A stretch of DNA of 7,146 nt from contig JBBQFB010000203.1 of assembly GCA_038321545.1 (NCBI GenBank), positions 1 through 7,146 of the forward strand, given 5' to 3'. The notes under the pieces were generated by a model, which searched no databases, was not told the DNA's origin, and saw only the letters and a list, made by a program, of their open reading frames with translations. Shown one piece after another: positions 1 to 6,531 of the stretch. The translations under genes were made by a program, and so were the position numbers. This DNA is from VFJZ01 sp038321545 (GTDB taxonomy: Bacteria > Actinomycetota > Thermoleophilia > Gaiellales > F1-60-MAGs149). Position 1 is the first letter of the stretch; each line of letters begins with the position of its first letter.

Positions 1-1
1 C

Positions 2-1729
2 ATCGACTCCTGCAACCGCACTTGACACGCACCTAGCGTCGTCGGTCTGGCGACGGTATTCGGGGCGGGCGGCGGCACGTCGTCCTACGAGGAGATCGAG
101 CACACCGACGTGATCCTGCTGTGGGGATCCAACGCGCGGGCCACGCACCCCATCTTCTTCCACCACCTGCTGAAGGGCGTCCACAACGGCGCCAGGCTGG
201 TGGTCGTCGATCCCCGCCGCACGTCGTCCGCGGAGTGGGCCGACACCTGGATGGGTCTCGACGTCGGCACCGACATCGCGCTGTCGAACACGATCGCCCG
301 CGAGATCATCCACGCCGGCCTGGTGAACCACCGGTTCGTCGACCGGGCGACGGTCAACTTCGCCGAGTACGCGGCGTCCGTCGAGCCGTTCACGCTGGAG
401 GAGGGCGAGCGCCTCACCGGCGTGCCGGCCGACACGATCCGCGAGGTCGCGCACCTGTTCGCGCGCGCCGACCGGGCGATGATCTGCTGGACGCTCGGCA
501 TCACGGAGCACTTCGTCGGCGTCAACAACGTGCTGTCGCTGATCAACCTCGCGCTGCTCTGCGGCCACGTCGGCCGCTACGGCTCCGGCCTCAACCCCCT
601 CCGCGGCCAGAACAACGTGCAGGGCGGTGGCGACATGGGCGCCATCCCGAACAAGCTCACCGGCTTCCAGGACCTCGAGCGTGACGAGGAGGCCAGGGCC
701 AGGTTCGAGACCGCCTGGGACTGCACGATCACGCCCCGGTACGGCTGGCACCTGACGCAGATGTTCCACGCCATGGAACGAGGCGAGCTGCGGACGCTGT
801 ACGTGATCGGCGAGAACCCCGCGCAGTCCGAGGCCGACGTCCAGCGCACGCGGCAGCTGCTGCGCGAGCTCGACTTCATGGTCGTGCAGGACATCTTCCT
901 GACCGCCACCGCCGAGCTGGCCGACGTCGTGCTGCCGTCCGCCGCCTCGTGGTGCGAGGCCGAGGGCACGGTGACCAACTCCGAGCGCCGCGTGCAGCGC
1001 ACGCGCAAGGCGCTCGAGCCGCCCGGCGAGGCGCGAGACGACATGTGGATCCTGGCGGAGATCGCCAAGCGCCTCGGCCGCGACTGGGGCGACCCCGACG
1101 CGGAGGCCGTGTGGGACGAGGTGCGATCGTTGTCGCCGATGCACGCCGGCATGCGGTACGACCGGCTGGAGGCCCTCGGCGGCATCCAGTGGCCGTGTCC
1201 GGACGAGGACCATCCCGGCTCGCCGATCCTCCACGAGCGGCTGTGGCTCGACCCGATCGAGGGCATGTCGGCGCCCTTCACGATCGTCGAGCACAAGCCG
1301 CCCTACGAGTCGCTCGACGCCGAGTACCCGCTGCGGCTGACGACGGGCCGCCGGCTCGAGTCGTACAACACCGGCGCCCAGACCAACCGCTACAGCTCGC
1401 CCCTGCATCGCGGCGAGTCGCTCGACATCTCGCCGGAGGACGCCGACCGGATGCTGCTCGAGGAGGGTGAGATCGTGCGCGTCTCGTCGCGCCGCGGCGC
1501 GGTCGACGCGCCCGTCCACGTCGACCGCGCGCTCCGGCCCGGGCTCTGCTTCATGACGTTCCACTTCCCGGACCAGGTCGATTCGAACGTGCTCACCATC
1601 GACATCACCGACCCCCTCAGCGGCACGGCCGAGTTCAAGGCCGCCGCCATCCGCGTGGACAAGATCAGGCCCGCGCCGTCCCTCGACCGCGCCGCGGTCG
1701 AGCTCCCCGCCGAGATCACCGGAGACTGA
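2..1729 (+). CDS. fdhF: Formate dehydrogenase catalytic (alpha) subunit, selenocysteine-containing, 5'-partial
   Basis: This is the molybdo/tungsto-bis-MGD subunit that interconverts formate and CO2. 575 residues are visible, and the reading frame is open at the left edge. Residues 1-12 read IDSCNRT-Sec-HAPS, aligning with the E. coli FdhF active site around Sec140-His141. The TGA at 23-25 is therefore read as selenocysteine, not stop. Other landmarks are VDPRR (69-73), the FdhF-type motif NPLRGQNNVQG (198-208), which carries the family's conserved Arg, VVQDIF (294-299), and a C-terminal molybdopterin-dinucleotide-binding domain from about residue 444. The visible length roughly matches E. 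coli FdhF downstream of its Sec. The GTG at 110 is not a start: it falls inside a conserved Rossmann-like strand (TDVILLWGSN). The N-terminus is missing, so its own CxxCxxxC 4Fe-4S motif, any signal peptide and the true start cannot be judged. The stop overlaps the next start by one base (TGATG). The family call is very secure; the NAD-linked role is inferred from the neighbours. Confidence 0.95.
23..25 (+). other. In-frame TGA selenocysteine codon of fdhF
   Basis: The frame continues on both sides of this TGA with unmistakable FdhF sequence: SCNRT before it and HAPSVVGL after it. E. coli FdhF has CARV-Sec-HGPSVAGL at the same place, so the codon lies at the metal-ligand position. The His immediately after it is the conserved catalytic neighbour. 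Many homologues have Cys (TGC/TGT) here. A random nonsense mutation at exactly this codon, with a SECIS-like hairpin at the right spacing, is unlikely. Decoding would need selA, selB, selC and selD elsewhere in the genome; none is in this window. Confidence 0.93.
37..55 (+). promoter_or_regulatory. Bacterial SECIS-like hairpin in fdhF mRNA
   Basis: Bases 37-43 (CGTCGTC) can pair with 49-55 (GGCGACG), giving seven base pairs including one U-G wobble at 42-50, closed by the pentaloop GGTCT (44-48). Counting the T of TGA as 1, the loop GGT falls at positions 22-24. This is the same place as the loop GGU of the E. coli fdhF SECIS, whose G23 and U24 contact SelB. A T also occupies position 17, the bulged U in E. 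coli, although here it can pair; T42 could instead be the bulge. The pairing was found by eye, with no folding calculation. Confidence 0.78.
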
Positions 1730-2478
1730 TGGACATCCATCCCATCGAGGCCGAGCCGACGATCGCCGAGCGCGCGGCGGTCGACCACCTGCTCGGCCCA
1801 CCGGAGAGCGGCTGGACGGGCGGCGTGCGGCGGCCCGAGGACGAGCGCATCGCCCCCGGTGGCGGACACGCCGCGCGCAGCCGGCGCCACGAGCTGCTGC
1901 CCGCGCTGTGGGCCGTGCAGGAACACATCGGCTGGATCAGCCCGGGCGCCCTCAACTACGTCTGCGCCCGGCTGACGGTGCCGCCGGCCGACGCGTACGG
2001 CGTGGCCACGTTCTACGCGCTGCTCGCGACCGATCCCCGGCCGCCGCGCGTCATCCACGTGTGCGAGGACCTGGCGTGCAAGTGCGTCGGCTCGGACGAC
2101 CTGATCGCGCAGCTCGAGGAGCGCTTCGGCCCGGAGGGTGACCTGTCCGACGACGGCTCCGCAACCTGGTACCGGAGTCCGTGCCTCGGCCAGTGCGACC
2201 GGGCGCCGGCGGCGCTCGTGACCGACGCGGCCGACGTGCCGGGCGAGCGGGTGCTGGCGCCTGCCACCGCCCAGCACGTGCTCGCGTCGCTGGCCGGCGA
2301 CGACGTGCCGGGCGATCCGGTGACCGTGCTCCCGCAGACCGACGACTCGCTGCGCCTGCTGGCGCGCGTGGGCCGCATCGACCCGGTCAGCCTCGACGAC
2401 TATCGCGCCGCGGGCGGGTACGAGACGCTGCGCCGCGCGATCGCGCTCGGGCCGGACGGCGTGATCCGCGAGGTCTAG
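1729..2478 (+). CDS. nuoE: NuoE/FdsG-like 2Fe-2S diaphorase subunit with the N-terminus of NuoF fused at its C-terminus; ends at an in-frame TAG
   Basis: The protein has 249 residues. The first 45 or so are variable. About residues 50-190 form the thioredoxin-like 2Fe-2S domain of complex I subunit NuoE and FDH gamma subunits. It has the motif YGVATFY (90-96) and cluster ligands C112, C117 (C-x4-C) and C152, C156 (C-x3-C). Residues from about 205 to 249 are not NuoE. RIDPVSLDDYRAAGGYETLRR is 21 long in full, so in parts: RIDPVSLDDY, then RAAGGYETLRR; these match the start of NuoF/HydB proteins. The frame then hits TAG and resumes in the same frame as NuoF. A GGAG at 1721-1724 lies four bases before the ATG, which overlaps the fdhF stop. 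The domain relays electrons between the FDH Fe-S chain and the flavin subunit. The NuoE call is secure; where the protein really ends is open. Confidence 0.9.
   Translation: MDIHPIEAEPTIAERAAVDHLLGPPESGWTGGVRRPEDERIAPGGGHAARSRRHELLPALWAVQEHIGWISPGALNYVCARLTVPPADAYGVATFYALLATDPRPPRVIHVCEDLACKCVGSDDLIAQLEERFGPEGDLSDDGSATWYRSPCLGQCDRAPAALVTDAADVPGERVLAPATAQHVLASLAGDDVPGDPVTVLPQTDDSLRLLARVGRIDPVSLDDYRAAGGYETLRRAIALGPDGVIREV
2476..2478 (+). other. In-frame TAG (amber) inside the NuoF N-terminal region
   Basis: TAG lies between VIREV and DSKLMGRGG, a stretch that is continuous in NuoF homologues. One base change would turn it into GAG (Glu), CAG (Gln) or AAG (Lys), all plausible at this charged helix position. 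Bases 2473-2475 (GTC) and 2479-2481 (GAC) can pair around it, but this is too small to count as a recoding signal. The moeA homologue downstream also ends in TAG, at a normal C-terminus, so amber does appear to act as a stop in this organism. Confidence 0.9.
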
Positions 2479-2490
2479 GACTCCAAGCTG

Positions 2491-3564
2491 ATGGGCCGCG
2501 GCGGCGCCGCGTTCCCGACCGGCGTCAAGTGGGAGGCCGTCGCGCACCAGCCGGCCCGGCCCCACTACCTGATCTGCAACGCCGACGAGGCGGAGCCCGG
2601 GACGTTCAAGGACCGCGTCGTGATCGAGGGCGACCCGTACTCGCTGATCGAGTCGATGACCATCGCGGCCTACGCGACCGGCTGCGAGCACGGCTACGTC
2701 TACCTCCGCGGCGAGTACCCGATGGCGCACCACATCCTCGGCCGGGCGCTGGAGGAGGCGCGCCGGCGCGGCTACCTCGGCGACGACGTGCTCGGTGAGG
2801 GGTTCGCGTTCGACATCGAGATCCGCAAGGGCGCGGGCGCCTACATCTGCGGCGAGGAGACGGCGATCTTCAACTCCATCGAGGGCTTCCGCGGCGAGCC
2901 GCGCAACAAGCCCCCGTTCCCGGTCGTCGCCGGCCTCTTCCAGCAGCCGACGGTCGTCAACAACGTCGAGACGCTCGTGAACGTGCTCGGCGTGCTGGAC
3001 GGCGGCGGCCCGGCGTTCGCCGCCACCGGCACCGAGGCCTCGACCGGCACCAAGCTCTTCTGCGTCTCGGGCAACGTCGTCGTCCCGGGGGTGTACGAGG
3101 TGCCGTTCGGCACCACCCTCGGCGAGCTACTCGACCTGGCCGGCGGCCTGCCGCACGGCCGCACGCTGCAGACGGTGCTGCTGGGCGGCGCAGCCGGCGG
3201 CTTCGTCGGCCCCGAAGAGGTCGACCTGCCGCTGACCATGGAGGCCGCCCGCGCCGCCAAGACGACGCTCGGCTCCGGCGTGGTGCTCGTGATGGACGAC
3301 ACCGTCGACCTGCCGCGGATGCTGATGCGGATCGCCGCCTTCTTCCGCAACGAGTCGTGCGGGCAGTGCGTGCCGTGCCGGGTCGGCACCGTCCGCCAGC
3401 AGGAGGCGCTCGCGCGGATCGTCGGCGGCAACGGACGGGGCGACGAGCTCGAGCTGATCGCCGAGGTCGGACAGTGCATGCGCGACGCGTCGATCTGTGG
3501 GCTCGGACAGACCGCCTCGAGCGCGATCGAGTCGGCAATCAATCGACTGGGGCTGCTGCGATGA
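2491..3564 (+). CDS. nuoF: NuoF/FdsB-like NADH-binding flavoprotein subunit, N-terminally truncated by the preceding amber
   Basis: This is the FMN- and NAD(H)-binding subunit, with 357 residues counted from the first ATG. That ATG lies inside the conserved flavin-binding motif (MGRGGAAFPTG), which in intact NuoF comes after some tens of residues, so it is probably not a native start. The homologous frame begins right after the amber at 2479. In fusion numbering, CNADEAEPGTF begins at 283 and GAGAYICGEE at 368. The 4Fe-4S (N3-type) ligands are C544, C547, C550 and C590, in SCGQCVPC and SICGLG. There is no extra C-terminal ferredoxin domain, unlike bifurcating HydB/HylB proteins, which favours simple NAD-linked chemistry. 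The stop overlaps the next start by four bases (ATGA). Family identity is very secure; whether a functional polypeptide is made depends on the amber. Confidence 0.9.
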   Translation: MGRGGAAFPTGVKWEAVAHQPARPHYLICNADEAEPGTFKDRVVIEGDPYSLIESMTIAAYATGCEHGYVYLRGEYPMAHHILGRALEEARRRGYLGDDVLGEGFAFDIEIRKGAGAYICGEETAIFNSIEGFRGEPRNKPPFPVVAGLFQQPTVVNNVETLVNVLGVLDGGGPAFAATGTEASTGTKLFCVSGNVVVPGVYEVPFGTTLGELLDLAGGLPHGRTLQTVLLGGAAGGFVGPEEVDLPLTMEAARAAKTTLGSGVVLVMDDTVDLPRMLMRIAAFFRNESCGQCVPCRVGTVRQQEALARIVGGNGRGDELELIAEVGQCMRDASICGLGQTASSAIESAINRLGLLR

Positions 3565-4502
3565 CGCTGATCGGTGCACCGAAGCGGATGGTCGAGTTCG
3601 AGGTGGACGGCGAGCCCGTGAAGGTGTTCGAGGGCCAGACGATCCTCGACGGCCTGAACAAGCTGGGCGTCTCGACGCCGACGCTCTGTTACGGCGAGAC
3701 GCTCACGCCCGCGAACGTCTGCCGCGTCTGCGTGGTCGAGATCGAGGGCGCCCGCGTGCTCGCCCCGTCGTGCTCGCGCAAGGCGGAGGCCGGCATGAAG
3801 GTGCGCACCGACTCCGACCGCGTGCGCCACTCGCGCAAGCTCGTGCTGGAGTTCCTCGCCTCGTCCACCGATCTGTCGACCGCGCCCGCGGCCGCGGCGT
3901 ACTGCGAGGAGTACGCGGCGGAGCCGGAGCGGTACGGGCCGCCGGCCCCGCCCGACCCGCTGCGCGACCGCAAGCGCACCGGCCACCACGTCGAGCCGGA
4001 CGGCCTGACAGCCGCCACCGTGCACGCACCGATCAAGATCGACAACGAGCTGTACGTCCGCGACTACTCGAAGTGCATCCTCTGTTACAAGTGCGTCGAC
4101 GCCTGCGGCGACCAGCACCAGAACACGTTCGCGATCACGGTCGCGGGCCGCGGGTTCGACGCCCGCATCTCGACCGAGTACGTCGTCGGCCTGCCGGAGT
4201 CCGCGTGCGTCTACTGCGGCAACTGCATCGCCGTCTGTCCCACCGGCGCGCTGATGTTCAAGTCGGAGCACGACCTGCGCGAGGCCGAGAAGTGGGACGA
4301 GGAGCGCCAGACGCTGACCACCACGGTCTGCCCGTACTGCGGCGTCGGCTGCAACCTCGAGCTGCTCGTGCAGGACAACGAGATCGTGCGCGTCACCAGC
4401 CCCGCCGACCACGACGTCACGCAGGGCAACCTCTGCATCAAGGGCCGGTTCGGGTTCCAGCACGTCCAGGATCGTGGCTCCGGGAAGCGGCGGAAGCGAT
4501 GA
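3561..4502 (+). CDS. FDH Fe-S electron-transfer subunit: 2Fe-2S ferredoxin, two 4Fe-4S sites and a C-terminal Mo-oxidoreductase 4Fe-4S domain
   Basis: The protein has 313 residues and looks like the N-terminal electron-transfer part of long FdhA/FdsA or NuoG, detached from the catalytic domain. Residues 10-82 are a plant-type 2Fe-2S domain with C43, C54, C57 and C71. Two 4Fe-4S sites follow: C172/C175/C178/C182 and C216/C219/C222/C226-Pro. Residues 256-303 hold C257, C260, C264 and C292 (CPYCGVGC, then LCIKGRFGF), the Fe4S4 domain that normally opens a bis-MGD catalytic subunit. Here it ends about 20 residues after C292 in a basic tail (GSGKRRKR). The His-Cys3 cluster site expected near residues 90-125 in NuoG and FdsA is absent; C115 is the only Cys there. 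The ATG at 3561 overlaps the nuoF stop and leaves a normal ferredoxin N-terminus. It presumably wires FdhF to NuoEF. HoxU-like is an alternative label, but HoxU lacks the last domain. Confidence 0.9.
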   Translation: MTLIGAPKRMVEFEVDGEPVKVFEGQTILDGLNKLGVSTPTLCYGETLTPANVCRVCVVEIEGARVLAPSCSRKAEAGMKVRTDSDRVRHSRKLVLEFLASSTDLSTAPAAAAYCEEYAAEPERYGPPAPPDPLRDRKRTGHHVEPDGLTAATVHAPIKIDNELYVRDYSKCILCYKCVDACGDQHQNTFAITVAGRGFDARISTEYVVGLPESACVYCGNCIAVCPTGALMFKSEHDLREAEKWDEERQTLTTTVCPYCGVGCNLELLVQDNEIVRVTSPADHDVTQGNLCIKGRFGFQHVQDRGSGKRRKR

Positions 4503-5335
4503 ACCGGTCGTCCACCGCCAGCGTCCGCCTGCTCGCCGTGGAGGGCGACGCCGGCGCGCGCCGCACGGACCGGCTGGCGGTCGAGGAGCCGCTCGAGATC
4601 CGGTGCTCCGGCCCCGGGCAGAAGGCGGTGCGCGTCGCGGTCACCATGCGCACGCCGGGCGACGACTTCGCCCTCGCGGCGGGCTTCCTGCACGGCGAGG
4701 GCCTGATCGGCGCCGGCGACGTCCACTCGATCCGGTACTGCGACGACGTCGAGGAGCCCGAGCAGGAGTACAACGTCGTCACCGTTCACCTGCGCCGTCC
4801 GTTCGACGACGGCGGCCTGCAGCGCAACTTCTACGCCACGTCGAGTTGCGGCGTCTGCGGCAAGGCGTCGATCGATCAGATCGAGATCACCTGCGCGCCC
4901 ATCCCGGAGGGCTTCGCGGTGCCGTCGTCGCTGCTCGGCACGCTGCCCGACGCGCTGCGCGAGCGCCAGCGGGTGTTCGACCGCACCGGCGGGCTGCACG
5001 CCGCCGGCCTGTTCGACGCCGGCGGCAACCTGCTCGACCTGCGCGAGGACGTCGGTCGTCACAACGCGCTCGACAAGCTGATCGGCAAGCGCCTGCTGGA
5101 CGACCGCGTGCCGCTCTCCGACACGATCGTGCTCGTGTCCGGCCGGGCCAGCTTCGAGCTGGTGCAGAAGGCCGCGGCCGCAGGCGTGCCCGTCCTGTGC
5201 GCGATCTCGGCGCCCTCGAGCCTCGCCGTCGAGGCGGCGACACGGCTCGGCGTGACGCTGGTCGGGTTCCTGCGCGACGATCGCCTGAACGTCTACGCGC
5301 ACCCGGAGCGCGTGCTCGTCGGCGCCCCGGCGTGA
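4499..5335 (+). CDS. fdhD: Formate dehydrogenase accessory sulfurtransferase FdhD
   Basis: The protein has 278 residues, the usual length for the family. In E. coli, FdhD passes sulfur from IscS to the bis-MGD cofactor to form the Mo=S ligand needed for FDH activity, and binds the guanine ends of the cofactor. Visible signatures are the sulfur-carrying loop SCGVCGK with C117 and C120, GGLHAA (164-169), EDVGRHN (183-189) followed by ALDK, and VSGRASFELVQKA from 213. The ATG at 4499 overlaps the upstream stop by four bases (ATGA), and a weak GGAAG lies just before it. The N-terminal 20 residues are variable, as is normal. It acts in the cytoplasm on the fdhF product. All motif positions appear intact, and the assignment is not in doubt. 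Confidence 0.96.
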   Translation: MNRSSTASVRLLAVEGDAGARRTDRLAVEEPLEIRCSGPGQKAVRVAVTMRTPGDDFALAAGFLHGEGLIGAGDVHSIRYCDDVEEPEQEYNVVTVHLRRPFDDGGLQRNFYATSSCGVCGKASIDQIEITCAPIPEGFAVPSSLLGTLPDALRERQRVFDRTGGLHAAGLFDAGGNLLDLREDVGRHNALDKLIGKRLLDDRVPLSDTIVLVSGRASFELVQKAAAAGVPVLCAISAPSSLAVEAATRLGVTLVGFLRDDRLNVYAHPERVLVGAPA

Positions 5336-6522
5336 CGGCGGCCGGCCACCCCGACCCCGTCGAGGCGCTCGACCTCTGGCTCGTCTCGCTCACGGCCGCC
5401 GGCTGGCACGCGCCGCTCGGCGTCGAGCACGTCTCGCTCGACGACGCCCTCGGGCGCGTACTGGCTGCCGACCTGCCGTCCCGCCACGATGTGCCGAACA
5501 CGCGCTGCGCGGCCATGGACGGGTTCGCGGTGCGGGCCGCCGACACCGGCGCGGGGAGGCTCCCGGCCGGCGCATTCGTGCCGATCGACACGGGCGAGCC
5601 GGTACCCGACGCCTTCGATGCGGTCGTGCCCGTGGAGGTCGCAGCCGCGGTCGGTGAGGCGCTCGCGATCACGGGTCGCGTCGCTGCGGGCGACCACGTG
5701 CGGCCGGCCGCGGAGGACATCTCGGCCGGCTCGGTGGTGCTCCGGGCGGGTGCGCTGCTCGACCCGTATGCGATCGGCGTCGCCGCCGGTGCGGGCCACG
5801 CGCTGCTGTCCGTCCGTCGCCGTGCGCGGGTCGCGGTACTGGCCACCGGCGACGAGATCCGGCCGGCCGGCGAGCACCTCGCGCCGGGCCAGACGGCCGA
5901 CGCGAACGGGCCGATGCTGGCCGCGCTGGCAGTCGCGGCCGGTGCTGCCGTCGTCCGTCCCCCACCCTGCGTGGACGACCCGGAGCTCCTGTCCGCCGCG
6001 CTCGAGCGGTGCGTCGCCGATGCCGACCTCGTGCTCGTGATCGCCGGCTCGTCGCGCGGCCGCCGCGACCGGACGCCGGCAATCATCGCGGCGCTCGGCG
6101 AGGTCTGCGTCCACGGTGTCCGGGTGCGCCCGGCGCACCCGGCCGGACTCGGGCGCATCGGTGCCGTGCCGGTGGTGCTCGTGCCCGGCTACCCCGTTTC
6201 GGCGGCGGTCGCGTTCGCGCTGTTCGCCGAGCCGCTGCTGGCACTTCTGGCCGGTCGCGCGCCGGCCACGGCAATCCTGCCCGCCCGCCTGCGGCGCGAC
6301 ATCGTTTCCCGCCCCGGCGTCGCCACCATCGTGCCGGTCGCACTGTCGACCGATAGTGGCGAGCTGATCGCGACGCCGCTCGGCCGCCGGGCGAGCGCAC
6401 TGTCGAGCCTGTCCGTGGCACACGGGTTCGTCCGGGTCGAGAGCCCCGACGGCCGCGTGGTCGCGGGCAGCGCGGTCCTGGTCACCCCGCACCGGCTCGC
6501 GCCGGACGCGCCCGCCGGGTAG
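5332..6522 (+). CDS. moeA: MoeA-family molybdopterin molybdenumtransferase (variant active-site loops)
   Basis: The protein has 396 residues, close to the family's usual length of about 400. MoeA inserts molybdate (or tungstate) into adenylylated molybdopterin, upstream of bis-MGD formation. Family landmarks are AMDGFAVR (61-68, with the conserved Asp63), DHVRPAAEDI, ATGDEIRP (T172-P178), QTADANGPM and VPGYPVSA (284-291). The usual SGGVSVGDYD loop is replaced by AGSSRGRRDRT (G239-T248), and the usual PGKP by PAHP. The GSS/RD and PGYPVSA wording is typical of one MoeA subgroup rather than of E. coli MoeA. The start is GTG at 5332, overlapping the fdhD stop (GTGA). No Shine-Dalgarno sequence is visible, and the next in-frame ATG is only codon 62, inside the conserved core. 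The stop is TAG. Its place after fdhD suggests dedicated cofactor supply to this FDH; catalytic competence is not proven. Confidence 0.88.
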   Translation: MTAAGHPDPVEALDLWLVSLTAAGWHAPLGVEHVSLDDALGRVLAADLPSRHDVPNTRCAAMDGFAVRAADTGAGRLPAGAFVPIDTGEPVPDAFDAVVPVEVAAAVGEALAITGRVAAGDHVRPAAEDISAGSVVLRAGALLDPYAIGVAAGAGHALLSVRRRARVAVLATGDEIRPAGEHLAPGQTADANGPMLAALAVAAGAAVVRPPPCVDDPELLSAALERCVADADLVLVIAGSSRGRRDRTPAIIAALGEVCVHGVRVRPAHPAGLGRIGAVPVVLVPGYPVSAAVAFALFAEPLLALLAGRAPATAILPARLRRDIVSRPGVATIVPVALSTDSGELIATPLGRRASALSSLSVAHGFVRVESPDGRVVAGSAVLVTPHRLAPDAPAG

Positions 6523-6531
6523 CCTCCCGCC

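Larger units (their letters stand above)
1729..3564 (+). other. NuoE-NuoF fusion reading frame interrupted by one amber codon
   Basis: Taken together the frame has 611 sense positions plus the final stop, counting the amber as residue 250. Domain order is NuoE thioredoxin fold, short linker, NuoF N-terminal helix region, FMN/NAD-binding core, and the SLBB and 4Fe-4S domains. No base is inserted or lost across 2476-2478, so this is not a frameshift. Residues on the two sides of the TAG (VIREV and DSKLMGRGGAAF) are directly adjacent in NuoF-family proteins. The unit therefore looks like one ancestral gene. It may now be a pseudogene, an intact gene with a sequence error, or a gene expressed by readthrough. 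Confidence 0.85.

Noticed and set aside
23..25. TGA as a pseudogene-causing nonsense mutation in fdhF
   Set aside because: It falls exactly at the family's Sec/Cys position, and a SECIS-like hairpin follows at the right distance.
110..1729. fdhF starting at GTG 110 as a complete 539-residue gene
   Set aside because: Conserved FdhF sequence continues upstream in the same frame through the TGA to the window edge, and GTG 110 sits inside a conserved beta strand.
2476..2478. Pyrrolysine insertion at the amber codon as the favoured explanation
   Set aside because: No supporting element is seen, the residue is not at a catalytic site, and another TAG in the window ends a gene normally. It is kept only as a possibility to test.
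3357..3560. Upstream extension of the Fe-S subunit to 3357
   Set aside because: The extra residues are out-of-frame NuoF coding sequence. The ATG at 3561 gives a normal ferredoxin N-terminus and an ATGA overlap.
2491..3564. NuoF as an electron-bifurcating HydB/HylB subunit
   Set aside because: The C-terminal ferredoxin-type 4Fe-4S extension of those proteins is absent; the chain ends soon after the N3 cluster domain.
6523..6531. Terminator or promoter between moeA and the MBL-like gene
   Set aside because: Nine bases are too few, and no hairpin with a T-tract or -35/-10 pair is visible there.
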